DNA of 64,000 nucleotides from Kaistella montana (GTDB taxonomy: Bacteria > Bacteroidota > Bacteroidia > Flavobacteriales > Weeksellaceae). Where the stretch lies: the NCBI RefSeq assembly GCF_024436175.1, contig NZ_JANFQP010000001.1:992001-1056000 (forward strand), written 5' to 3'. Position numbers and translations under genes: made by a program. Positions 18,671 to 26,027 of the stretch are shown one piece after another (within the stretch, counting starts at the first letter, position 1; every line of letters starts with the position of its first letter). The notes under the pieces were generated by a model, which saw only the letters and a program-made list of their open reading frames with translations, had not been told where the DNA came from and searched no databases.

Positions 18671-18698
18671 AAAAAAATAGGCAAAATAAAGGCCTATC
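18671..18698 (-). terminator. Rho-independent terminator of the minus-strand phage-like module
   Basis: On the minus strand, ATAGGC / GCCTAT closes a nine-base loop and is followed by a run of seven T. It lies about 60 bases beyond the stop of the last gene of the module. Confidence 0.7.
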
Positions 18699-18760
18699 TT
18701 ATTGACAGGCCAGTGAAATAAAATGTTGTGAAAGTTACTTTTTGCGTACAGATTATCCGA

Positions 18761-19039
18761 CTATTGAACAGTTTCTTCTGATGATGCTTCCGAATTTTTT
18801 TCGGATTTTTCGCCATATTCTTCCGAGCTGATAGCGGTCTGACTTACCGCGCCAATGATGGTTCCTCCAAGAAGCAAATATCCACCAAGGGTAACCAATG
18901 TTGCTGGCAATGCGACCGGAGCTGCTACCAAGGCACCGCCTATAGCGGATAAACTTAGCCCGATATTTCTAACGATCCTAAACCATTTCGGTGTTGGTGA
19001 TGCGATTCTGCTTGCTAAATTCATGTTTCTATTTTTCAT
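18761..19039 (-). CDS. Small membrane protein, possibly holin-associated
   Basis: The 92 residues have a basic N-terminus, two adjacent hydrophobic segments (about 25-45 and 47-66, rich in Gly and Ala: LSAIGGALVAAPVALPAT and LGGYLLLGGTIIGAVSQ), and a Glu/Ser-rich tail. The start overlaps the preceding 87-residue gene by 11 bases. This topology is seen in small phage holins, but no family is recognised. It is the last gene of a four-gene minus-strand set with DUF5675 and the 267-residue protein. Confidence 0.6.
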   Translation of the reverse strand: MKNRNMNLASRIASPTPKWFRIVRNIGLSLSAIGGALVAAPVALPATLVTLGGYLLLGGTIIGAVSQTAISSEEYGEKSEKNSEASSEETVQ

Positions 19040-19292
19040 GATCGTATTTTTTTAATTGGTTAATTTCTAATGTATTGACTCTTTGTTCCAAGTGGTCCAC
19101 CTTTTTGGTAAGAATGTCATAAGAAGTCTTGAATTCTGTTTTGATGATCAATGCCATCGTTTTCACTTCCGAAATATCCTTTTCCATACTTTTGAAATCG
19201 GTGTGCAGCTGCTTGATAAAATAGGCAACAATCCCCAAAAGAACACTACTAATGAATCCAAACAATACGCTTAAGGTTAATTCATTTCCCAT
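19029..19292 (-). CDS. Small membrane-anchored coiled-coil protein (XhlA/holin-like topology)
   Basis: One N-terminal membrane helix (LSVLFGFISSVLLGIVAYFI, residues about 6-26) is followed by a charged heptad-like segment (MEKDISEVKTMALIIKTEF, then VDHLEQRVNTLEINQL). Phage XhlA-like accessory holins have a comparable coiled coil and membrane segment, though in opposite order. It lies 12 bases after the DUF5675 gene. Function as part of a lysis set is inference from topology and neighbours. Confidence 0.6.
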   Translation of the reverse strand: MGNELTLSVLFGFISSVLLGIVAYFIKQLHTDFKSMEKDISEVKTMALIIKTEFKTSYDILTKKVDHLEQRVNTLEINQLKKYDHEK

Positions 19293-19304
19293 GATTTTGA
19301 ATTT

Positions 19305-19757
19305 TTAAAATTGAAAATTGTTCTGGATTTCAATCTGATTATCTTTTCCTTTTGCCTTAGACAAAAGTCTTGGATAAACTTGCGTGTATGCATCTCGGCT
19401 TTGCAGAACTTGGTAATCACCATCTTTTTTGATATAGGAAAGTCCGACCAATGGACAACCTGCGGTTTCATTGATGGTGTTTCCGATATGAAGATACACG
19501 GAATCAAAAGTTGGTAAATCGTCAATCTCAATCATTCCCTGGTGAATGGAGGGTAATTTCTGAGAATACGTCTTATTCATTCCGCCCCAGGTGTTAAGCC
19601 TAAGCTGGAATTTCCCTTCCGGAATCGCGGTTTTACTTTTGATCTTTACTTGGCGAATCTTGTCTTCTAAAAGAAAACACTGAAAAATACCGTCAATATA
19701 TAAGTGGGAAAGTGTGCTTTCTTTTCCCTGTGCTACGCGAACTATTTTTGTGCTCAT
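19305..19757 (-). CDS. DUF5675 family protein
   Basis: The 150 residues match the DUF5675 pattern: an early FQCFLLED block (residues about 26-33), IPEGKFQLRLN (about 45-55), and VYLHIGNTINETAGCPLVG (about 87-105). The HxGN...GC arrangement resembles the His/Cys site of L,D-transpeptidase-like folds, so action on peptidoglycan is possible but unproven. DUF5675 genes are common in phage and phage-like regions next to small membrane proteins, as here. Confidence 0.8.
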   Translation of the reverse strand: MSTKIVRVAQGKESTLSHLYIDGIFQCFLLEDKIRQVKIKSKTAIPEGKFQLRLNTWGGMNKTYSQKLPSIHQGMIEIDDLPTFDSVYLHIGNTINETAGCPLVGLSYIKKDGDYQVLQSRDAYTQVYPRLLSKAKGKDNQIEIQNNFQF

Positions 19758-19836
19758 TGTGACTTTATTTTAAATGTTTAAAATTTTGGATAAAAAAAAG
19801 CCTTCCCGGATTGGGAAGGCATTTGAAGATTTTATC

Positions 19837-20640
19837 CTAAAATACTTCCTCGATTTTGAGACAGTTACCAGTTGCAAAAGGATAATACTGTCCGTTTACT
19901 TCCTGGAAGAATTCAATCCCGATACACTGAAGAACCGAAACATCATTTCCTAAAACTGGAGCTCCCGGAAGCTCTGCAGGAATTGTCGATCCGGCATAAA
20001 CCGCGTTCAACGGAAGATAAGGAGAATAAGTCACCACGCTCAACTCGTTGTTTACATTGTCATCCGGCTCATAAGTTCCGGTGATTGGGTTATAGGAAAA
20101 GTCAGCAATGACCGCCAATGCATGAAGTAATCGGAAATGTGTAGCTCCTGCAGGGGAAGAAATTAAATCTGTCGGGTTAAATTCATCAACGATGAAATCT
20201 GCTGTATTTCTTTCTACTGCGTGATTGACGTCATATGGAGCGTTGAAGATACCGTTGATGGATTGATTCTTATTGAATTCAAAACCGATCAGGTAATTTC
20301 TTTGCGTTGATATTTCTACTTTACGATAACCTCTGGCTTCCGTTCCGTCTTCTAAATTGATACGCTTCATGATGGAAGTTAATCTTCCCGTTACTTGTGT
20401 ATCAGTGAATTTGCCCATCAACGAAGATAAGGCGGTGCGTACTGCCTTTCCGGCAACTGCGCAACCTCCAAATTCGTTCATGTTTTCGCGAGTTCGCTCA
20501 AACTCCGGTGCTGATTTTACTTGTTGAGCGGTAGGACCTCCTACCATTCCGGCAAAAAATCCTTTTTGCCCTTTAATTTTGAAATGTCTTACATCGCCGA
20601 TTGTTCCGACGTACTTCATAAGACCTTTTTGTCGTGCCAT
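19837..20640 (-). CDS. Conserved Bacteroidota protein of unknown function, 267 residues
   Basis: The protein begins MARQKGLMKYVGTIGD and has a Gly/Ala-rich N-terminal third, a central TQVTGRLTSIMKRINLED block, and a beta-rich C-terminal half. There is no signal peptide or membrane segment. The lack of enzyme motifs and the neighbouring DUF5675 and holin-like genes suggest a structural or extracellular phage-derived protein; this is inference. It is the first gene of the minus-strand set; the gap to DUF5675 is about 80 bases and contains a short GC-rich inverted repeat (AAAAGCCTTCCCGGATTGGG, GAAGGC). Confidence 0.65.
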   Translation of the reverse strand: MARQKGLMKYVGTIGDVRHFKIKGQKGFFAGMVGGPTAQQVKSAPEFERTRENMNEFGGCAVAGKAVRTALSSLMGKFTDTQVTGRLTSIMKRINLEDGTEARGYRKVEISTQRNYLIGFEFNKNQSINGIFNAPYDVNHAVERNTADFIVDEFNPTDLISSPAGATHFRLLHALAVIADFSYNPITGTYEPDDNVNNELSVVTYSPYLPLNAVYAGSTIPAELPGAPVLGNDVSVLQCIGIEFFQEVNGQYYPFATGNCLKIEEVF

Positions 20641-20677
20641 GATTTAAAATTTTGTAATTGATAATTTGAAGAAAAAC

Positions 20678-20694
20678 ACTGTTGTCTAGACAGT
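20678..20694. promoter_or_regulatory. Palindrome in a divergent intergenic region (possible operator)
   Basis: TGTCTAGACA is a perfect 10-bp palindrome at about 20683-20692, and the longer repeat ACTGT-N7-ACAGT overlaps it. It lies between the divergent starts of the 267-residue protein gene and the nuclease gene, where a regulator could control both. TATATTTA at 20711-20718 could be the -7 element of the rightward gene. Confidence 0.4.
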
Positions 20695-20748
20695 TATAAA
20701 TTTCTTGAATTATATTTACAAAAACAATATATAAAATACTGTAAAACA

Positions 20749-21306
20749 ATGCATTACAAAGAATTGACCACGGAAAACCTTCTAAATGAAACATCTCAAA
20801 CTGAATTATCATCTGCAAAATATTTCAGAATTTCTGGAATCCAAACAGAAACTTTTTGGATTATCGAAAAAGTATTGGACGGTGATACAATTATTGTAAA
20901 AGAAGAATTTGGTTCAGAAAGCAAAGAAATCCGCCTGTATGGTTTGGATGCACCCGAAGTACACTTTAGTCGTAAAATGAGAGAGGATGAAGCGAAAAGC
21001 CATATCCCGGCTTCGTTATTAAAAGAAATGGGATTGCTTAGTTTAGAATATGTTTTACAAATCGCTCATCCTGGAACTAGGGTAACACTTTTGACTGAGT
21101 GTAAGAATCAATTAGACTTCTGGCTGCGCCAATTGGCCTATGTAATTCTGCCTTCCGGCGAATGCCTTAACGAATTATTAATTCAAAATGGATGGGCTAA
21201 AGCAAGTAATTCATATTATTGCAGTCTATTGCCTAATTACCAAAATATTAATACATTAGCTAGAACGCAAAAGAAAGGAATTTACAGTTTTATAGATCAG
21301 TTTTAA
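20749..21306 (+). CDS. Intracellular SNase-like nuclease
   Basis: This 185-residue protein has a thermonuclease fold beginning at about residue 38: LDGDTIIV (44-51), IRLYGLDAPEVHF with the Arg and Glu of the active site, and ECLNELLIQNGWAKA near the C-terminus, as in all SNases. The insert between DAPE and the second half is longer than in the secreted copy at 9544, and the usual third catalytic arginine (RYGR) is not obvious; RQLAYVILPSGE occupies its place with an arginine seven residues earlier. No signal peptide is present, so it is probably cytoplasmic. Confidence 0.75.
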   Translation: MHYKELTTENLLNETSQTELSSAKYFRISGIQTETFWIIEKVLDGDTIIVKEEFGSESKEIRLYGLDAPEVHFSRKMREDEAKSHIPASLLKEMGLLSLEYVLQIAHPGTRVTLLTECKNQLDFWLRQLAYVILPSGECLNELLIQNGWAKASNSYYCSLLPNYQNINTLARTQKKGIYSFIDQF

Positions 21307-21397
21307 AATGTTGTACTTATGTTGTACTATCTTATAATAAAAAGTAACGAAGTACCCTATTTTAGGACATCCCCAAACGAAGTTCTTATATTTGAGT

Positions 21398-21566
21398 GAT
21401 GTGGCGAAATCCGCTTCGCTCCTTTCGCCACATCGGCCCGGCGGCTCACACCGCCTGATGTGGTCGCCGCTGCGCGGACTTCGCACATCATGCGGTTTTG
21501 CAAAATTCCCCTTCACGAGCAAGCTCGCGCGGAGAACTTCGCAAAGCCGCCGGGCCGTTAGCAGAA
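21398..21566. repeat. Multi-hairpin element A, 5' end of lipoprotein cassette
   Basis: Hairpin 1 (GATGTGGCGAAA / TTTCGCCACATC) is at 21398-21434. An 11-bp perfect outer stem, GGCCCGGCGGC (21435-21445) / GCCGCCGGGCC (21546-21556), encloses two more hairpins. One is CCGCCTGATGTG / CACATCATGCGG. The other is TTTGCAAAATTC / GAACTTCGCAAA, with CGAGC-AA-GCTCG at its tip. The element ends in GTTAGCAGAA (21557-21566), six bases before the lipoprotein start codon. Its layout is the same as at 24415-24596. Confidence 0.85.
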
Positions 21567-23048
21567 ATTTTATGAAAAACTCTTATAGCATATTTTACAT
21601 TTTCATTTTTGGTCTTTTTTTATTAGGATGTTCTCGTGATACTATTGAATCAGAATCTCAATCAACATTAAATAGTGCTCCACAGAAAGTCACTGTAATT
21701 ATTGATAATATTCAATCTAATAGTGCAAATATTTCGTGGAGCAAAGCACAAGATGCTGATAATGACTCTATTTTATATGATATAGTTCTAAATAATGTAA
21801 TTGTTCTAAAAGATTCTAAAAAGTTATTATTTAAACTTGATAATTTACTTGAACTGACTGAATATAATGGAAAAATTATAGCAAAAGACACCCATAATAA
21901 TTATTCCGAAACATCATTCAACTTTAAAACTTTAAAATACTATCTTAAATATGAAAAACATATTTATTTTTCATTGGATCCAAACTATTTTTCGGGACTA
22001 GTACCTAAAGAAATCATTAAACTATCTGATGGCTATTTAATAGGCGGTTACACAGGAAAGACAAATGGTGCTATTTTTTTTGCTTTAAAAATAGATTTTA
22101 ATGGAAATGTTATTTGGAAAAAAATATATGAAAATCAATGTTTTAAAATTGAGGAATTTAAAATGAAAAAGACAAATAATGAAGAAGTATTGATTTTGGG
22201 TGATAATTTTCTGTTTAAGATTGACCGGAATGGAAACCAAATATGGAATAAGAAATTTCAAGAATATCAAAATCTAATTGGGCAAATAACTTCATTTGAC
22301 ATAGATTCAGATAACAGTATATATCTTGTTGGTTATAGAAAAAATACACAAAACAATGACCAAATAGGATATCTTAGTAAATTAAATTCTGAAGGCAACT
22401 TAATCTGGGAAAAGAATTATTATGATTCATTGCATTATGACTATTTTAATGATATTATCATTGACAATAATAAAATCTTAATTTTCGGTAAAATCGAAAC
22501 TGATAAGAATGGGTTTGAAAATTTTTATTTTATTAAATCTAATAAAAATGGAGATAAAGAAACAACTAAAACATTTGATAATAATTGTGGCGGTGCTTAT
22601 TCAAAAGGAATATTTAAAAGAAATAATGGAAATTATATTTTATATGGATTTAATCAATGTGCATCTTATAAGACGATTCTTCGTGAGATCAATTCAAATG
22701 GAGATTTAATAATACAAAAAGAATATGAAATTGGTGGTATTAACACTTTAAAAGAGTCTTCAGATAATAAATTAGTAATGCTCGGCTATGCGAACTCTTC
22801 AAGTTCTTATAATTCGAGAATGTTTTTTCTCGCTACACAGCCAAATGGCGAAACAATTTGGTATAAAGACATATATGAAATGGGGAATTACTATTATGGT
22901 GAAGATGTAATTCCTACAGAAGATGGTGGTTTTTTATTTCTTACAAGACATAGCAAAAATTATGTTACAAATCCAGAAGATAATGGAGAAATAATTATTT
23001 ACAAAACAGATCCAGAAGGTAACTATAAATAAAAAAACTTCTGCTAAC
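21557..23048. mobile_element. Cassette-like unit 1 bounded by GTTAGCAGAA / TTCTGCTAAC
   Basis: The left boundary GTTAGCAGAA (21557-21566) and right boundary TTCTGCTAAC (23039-23048) are perfect 10-bp inverted repeats that tightly enclose one gene, with the right repeat seven bases after the stop codon. No transposase or integrase lies inside. Confidence 0.55.
21572..23032 (+). CDS. Lipoprotein with fibronectin type III domain and beta-propeller-like repeats
   Basis: The frame is open upstream through the hairpin element, but the start at 21572 (MKNSYSIFYIF) gives a lipobox, FLLGCSRD, with Cys at about residue 20. The protein is therefore a membrane-anchored lipoprotein of 486 residues. Residues about 35-120 form an FN3 domain (ANISWSKAQDADNDSILYDI). 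The rest contains repeated blocks of the type KIDFNGNVIWKK, KIDRNGNQIWNKK and KLNSEGNLIWEKN, the pattern of a beta-propeller with one blade per repeat. It is a surface binding protein of unknown ligand and is the only gene between the matched repeats at 21557 and 23039. Confidence 0.8.
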   Translation: MKNSYSIFYIFIFGLFLLGCSRDTIESESQSTLNSAPQKVTVIIDNIQSNSANISWSKAQDADNDSILYDIVLNNVIVLKDSKKLLFKLDNLLELTEYNGKIIAKDTHNNYSETSFNFKTLKYYLKYEKHIYFSLDPNYFSGLVPKEIIKLSDGYLIGGYTGKTNGAIFFALKIDFNGNVIWKKIYENQCFKIEEFKMKKTNNEEVLILGDNFLFKIDRNGNQIWNKKFQEYQNLIGQITSFDIDSDNSIYLVGYRKNTQNNDQIGYLSKLNSEGNLIWEKNYYDSLHYDYFNDIIIDNNKILIFGKIETDKNGFENFYFIKSNKNGDKETTKTFDNNCGGAYSKGIFKRNNGNYILYGFNQCASYKTILREINSNGDLIIQKEYEIGGINTLKESSDNKLVMLGYANSSSSYNSRMFFLATQPNGETIWYKDIYEMGNYYYGEDVIPTEDGGFLFLTRHSKNYVTNPEDNGEIIIYKTDPEGNYK

Positions 23049-23085
23049 ATATTCTATGACAAAAAGCAAACAAAAAGTGATAAAA

Positions 23086-24087
23086 TTATGCTGCAAATTT
23101 ATGCAGGTTCACAAAGCTTGTTTCTCGCGCAATAACGGCAAAAATTCTGTACACCATTTTGCATTTAATATTGTTTAGAACCAGCATGGTGTGTTTTCCC
23201 TCTTCTTTTTTCCGGCGGTAATATGCCTTGAGTTCAGGATCATATTTTATTGCAGTGAGTGCGGCCATATGCAGTAGCGATTTCATCTTTTTATCCGCCA
23301 GATGGCTGACCCTGGTTTTCCCCTTGACGCTCGTTCCGGAGGTGTGTTCGAAGGGTGCCACTCCCGAATAACAGGCAAATTTCCGTCCGTTTGTAAATGC
23401 TGTAAATCCTTTCGTGACCATCAAAAGATAGACTGAAGTGATCTCACCAATTCCCGGAATGCTTTTTAAAAGTTGCTGTTGTTTGTAAAGAATTTCATCT
23501 TCGCGGATCAGGGTTTTAATTCTGTCATCAAGCGCTGCAAGCTGCTTTTTGAGCTGTTTCACCGTTTGTCGGTTGATGGCTTTGACGCTGGTGAAAACTT
23601 TTTTGTTCAGGTACATTTCGTTTTCCATGGTTCTTTCGAACGACTTAATGGCGGCAATGGTTTTTTCGCGTTCGGCAAACACGATTTTGAGTTGCTGCAG
23701 GCTCAGTTCCGGAAGCGCAGAAAGTGCAATTTTATCAGTGTTTCGCCTGGCGTAATTTGCAATCTCTTTGGCGTCTACTTTGTCGCTTTTGCCGCGTGTA
23801 ATTCCGAGAGAGCGTTTGATTTCCAGCGCAGGAACCTGAGCGTAATCAAGTTTGTTTTCGCTTAAAACCAAGGCGAGCAACGAGGAATAGATGCCGGTAT
23901 TCTCGAAAACGAAAAGGGTCTCATTCATCTGGCAGCCGGCTTTTTTCAATGTTTTTAAAAACTTATCCACCGATTTTTGCGTATTCAGTATCTGGCCCTG
24001 TTCGGGATGTGGGTTCGGGGTAATCATGCAGTAATCCAGCGTTAATTTTGCTACATCGATACCGATGAAATTTGTGTAATTTTTCAT
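23086..24087 (-). CDS. IS110-family transposase (DEDD and serine recombinase)
   Basis: The 333-residue protein has an N-terminal RuvC-like DEDD domain (FIGIDVAKLTLDY with D10; FENTGIYS; KSDKVDAKEIANYA). A central coiled coil follows, then the C-terminal Tnp_IS110 (transposase_20) domain: LKSIPGIGEITSVYLL and FACYSGVAPFEHTSGTS, which carries the conserved serine. Length and motifs are intact, so the element may be active. Family members recombine DNA directed by a bridge RNA transcribed from the noncoding end. Confidence 0.95.
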   Translation of the reverse strand: MKNYTNFIGIDVAKLTLDYCMITPNPHPEQGQILNTQKSVDKFLKTLKKAGCQMNETLFVFENTGIYSSLLALVLSENKLDYAQVPALEIKRSLGITRGKSDKVDAKEIANYARRNTDKIALSALPELSLQQLKIVFAEREKTIAAIKSFERTMENEMYLNKKVFTSVKAINRQTVKQLKKQLAALDDRIKTLIREDEILYKQQQLLKSIPGIGEITSVYLLMVTKGFTAFTNGRKFACYSGVAPFEHTSGTSVKGKTRVSHLADKKMKSLLHMAALTAIKYDPELKAYYRRKKEEGKHTMLVLNNIKCKMVYRIFAVIARETSFVNLHKFAA

Positions 24088-24149
24088 AATTTAGTGGTGT
24101 TAAATTAATGTTGAATTGCTTTAAAATCTTTATTAGATCTGGGTAATCT

Positions 24150-24290
24150 GGTATTCTATCTAAAGCTTTTTCAACCTTTTAAAACAAGGCAGAGGACTGA
24201 TATGTTAGATGAGGCTTTTACTCTCTAAGGGTATTGTTAGTTCACCTCTGTCTTGTTTATTTTAAAGGTATTAATTTTATGGATGTAAAG
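24150..24290 (-). ncRNA. Candidate IS110 bridge RNA
   Basis: The noncoding end lies upstream of the transposase on its strand, where bridge RNAs are encoded in this family. A 13-bp stem with one mismatch, AACAAGGCAGAGG (24183-24195) / CCTCTGTCTTGTT (24245-24257), closes a 49-base loop. Within the loop, the minus strand reads CTAACATAT (24200-24208), identical to the junction at 23044-23052, and CTAACAATAC nearby. Exact RNA ends are not determined. Confidence 0.5.
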
Positions 24291-24297
24291 TAAAGAA

Positions 24298-24408
24298 GGG
24301 TTTTATGCAAGTGGGGCTAAAGTGCAAATTTCAACATTTGTACTTCTATTGAAATTTTGTACATTAGCCGAACGGAAGTGCTTCGATTGCCCCACCTGCA
24401 TAAAGCCC
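24298..24408. repeat. Long stem structure at the right flank of the IS
   Basis: GGGTTTTATGCAAGTGGGGC (24298-24317) pairs with GCCCCACCTGCATAAAGCCC (24389-24408) with two mismatches. Inside, GTGCAAATTTCAA (about 24322-24334) faces TTGAAATTTTGTAC (about 24349-24362). This appears to be the 3' part of cassette unit 1, separated from its GCTAACA end by the IS. Confidence 0.75.
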
Positions 24409-24414
24409 CGAAAC

Positions 24415-24596
24415 GATGTGCAAAAGTTTCCGCTCCGCTACAACTTTTGCACATCGGAGTGCGGATTACATCCGCAGATATGTTAAAGCGTTTTCGCTCT
24501 CGCAAAAACCTTCAACACATCTGCGGATTGGCAAAATTTCCTCACGAAAGCAAGCTTTCTGAGGAAACTTTGCCAATCCGCGCTCCGTTAGCTGTG
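24415..24596. repeat. Multi-hairpin element B, 5' end of the SDR-AraC cassette
   Basis: Hairpin 1 (GATGTGCAAAAGTT / AACTTTTGCACATC) is at 24415-24455. The outer stem GGAGTGCGGATT (24456-24467) / AATCCGCGCTCC (24575-24586) has one mismatch and encloses two hairpins. One is CCGCAGATATGTT / AACACATCTGCGG (24472-24526). The other is TTGGCAAAATTTCCTCA / TGAGGAAACTTTGCCAA (24528-24576), with GAAAGC-AAGCTTTC at its tip. It ends in GTTAGCTGTG (24587-24596). The arrangement repeats element A, with most stem bases changed on both sides. Confidence 0.85.
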
Positions 24597-24709
24597 ATTT
24601 TACCGAAACACTGTTCCAAACCTCACAGAAAAACAACTTGAACTTCACGGAAAAACAATATCATTACAGCTGTTTTAATTTTGTCAAATAATTTTAAAAC
24701 ATAATAAAA

Positions 24710-25456
24710 ATGGCAAAGACAGTAATTATCACAGGTGGAACAACAGGTATTGGCAAAGCAACAGCTTTACATTTTGCAAAAAATGGATACAATGTTGTTA
24801 TTACAAGTAGAAATGCGAACAAAGAAACAGATGTTTTAGAGGAGTTTAAAAAAGAAGATGCAGAGGTAACTTTCTTTCCTTTAGATGTAACGCAGGAAGA
24901 ACAAGTTAAAAATGTAATCGACAAAACGGTAGAAAAATTTGGAAAATTAGATTCTATCGTGAATAATTCAGGAGTTTCTTTAGGAAATGCTTTATTGGCT
25001 GATACAGAATCGGACGAACTGAAACAAATGCTGGAAACTAATGTAATGGGTGTTTATTACGGAATGAAACACGCCATTAATGCAATGTTGAAAACAGGTG
25101 GCGGAACTATCGTAAACCTTGCTTCCATAGCAGGTTTGAATGGATTAGTAAGCACGGCTCAATACAACGCTTCTAAACACGCCGTTGTTGGTTTAACCAA
25201 AGGTGGTGCATTGGATTACGCTACCAAAAATATTCGTATAAATGCAGTTGCACCAGGAGCAATTAAAACCGATATTTTGAAAAATGCAATTGCTTCGGGA
25301 ACTTATGATGTTTCGGGAATTGAAGCATTGCACCCAATGAAACGCTTAGGTGAACCGGAAGATATTGCAAAAGGAATTTTCTTTTTGGCTTCAGACGAAA
25401 ATCCTTTTATGACCGGAACTGTATTGAGTATTGACGGTGGCTATAATGCAAAATAA
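24710..25456 (+). CDS. Short-chain dehydrogenase/reductase
   Basis: This classical SDR of 248 residues has the cofactor motif TGGTTGIG at 8-15, the NNSG-type segment (VNNSGVS), catalytic Ser in LASIAGLNG, and the YxxxK pair in YNASKHA at about 152-156. The end MTGTVLSIDGGYNAK is typical of the glucose-1-dehydrogenase/FabG group. It would oxidise or reduce a small alcohol or ketone using NAD(P). The substrate is unknown. The basic residues after the first strand (SRNANK) favour NADP. It is first in a three-gene set with a membrane protein and an AraC regulator. Confidence 0.93.
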   Translation: MAKTVIITGGTTGIGKATALHFAKNGYNVVITSRNANKETDVLEEFKKEDAEVTFFPLDVTQEEQVKNVIDKTVEKFGKLDSIVNNSGVSLGNALLADTESDELKQMLETNVMGVYYGMKHAINAMLKTGGGTIVNLASIAGLNGLVSTAQYNASKHAVVGLTKGGALDYATKNIRINAVAPGAIKTDILKNAIASGTYDVSGIEALHPMKRLGEPEDIAKGIFFLASDENPFMTGTVLSIDGGYNAK

Positions 25457-25528
25457 ACAAAATAAATAAATCCCTAAATTGGCTGTCTAAAAAGAGACAG
25501 CCTTTTCGATTTAAAAAAATTAATAAAA

Positions 25529-26017
25529 ATGGATATAATGCAAAACACTATAAATTGGTATAACGGAGAAATATTTGAGGGAAAAGTTATCCTCGGATTT
25601 GGATTTTTCTTAATCTTAACGGCTTTACTATTTTACTTTTTAGGGAATACTCCAAGCGCAAAAGCATTGCTGATTCCATTGTTGGTTATAGGTACATTTT
25701 TTTCTATAACAGGTGCAAATATGATTCGTTCCAACGGAAAACAAAAGCAAGAAATTGCGAAAAAATATGAGCAAAACCCAAAAGAATTTATAAATGCCGA
25801 AATTAAACGTGTAGATGATTTTCAATATTTATACCCAATGTCTATCGCTATTAGCTTGGCTTGTTTTCTAATAGCCATTGCCTTACTTTACTTTACTCAA
25901 AATGTCCATTTAAAAGCAGTCGCCATTTCATTAATCTTGTTTGGGATGGCTTTTGCCGTAATCGATTATTTTTCAAAAGAAAGAGCGACAATATATTATG
26001 AACAATTAAAATCATAA
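25529..26017 (+). CDS. Four-helix membrane protein of unknown function
   Basis: Hydrophobic segments at about residues 20-38, 46-65, 103-121 and 127-146 predict four membrane helices, with a charged loop (SNGKQKQEIAKKYEQNP) between the second and third. No family is recognised. A short inverted repeat with the sequence GGCTGTCT and AGACAGCC in the gap before it (about 25480-25503) may attenuate transcription from the SDR gene. Clustering with SDR and AraC genes suggests a shared stress or detoxification function, which is inference. Confidence 0.6.
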   Translation: MDIMQNTINWYNGEIFEGKVILGFGFFLILTALLFYFLGNTPSAKALLIPLLVIGTFFSITGANMIRSNGKQKQEIAKKYEQNPKEFINAEIKRVDDFQYLYPMSIAISLACFLIAIALLYFTQNVHLKAVAISLILFGMAFAVIDYFSKERATIYYEQLKS

Positions 26018-26027
26018 TTCTGAAATA

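Larger units (their letters stand above)
23050..24297 (-). mobile_element. IS110-family insertion sequence
   Basis: The element comprises the transposase gene and about 210 noncoding bases upstream of it. Boundaries are inferred. The left edge is just after the cassette end GCTAACA (23043-23049), and the right edge is just before the stem that starts GGGTTTTATGCAAG at 24298. IS110 elements lack long terminal inverted repeats, and none is seen here. Confidence 0.7.

Noticed and set aside
21392-21571. Upstream extension of the lipoprotein frame to 21392
   Set aside because: The extra 60 residues translate the GC-rich hairpin element, and the start at 21572 gives a proper lipoprotein signal peptide.
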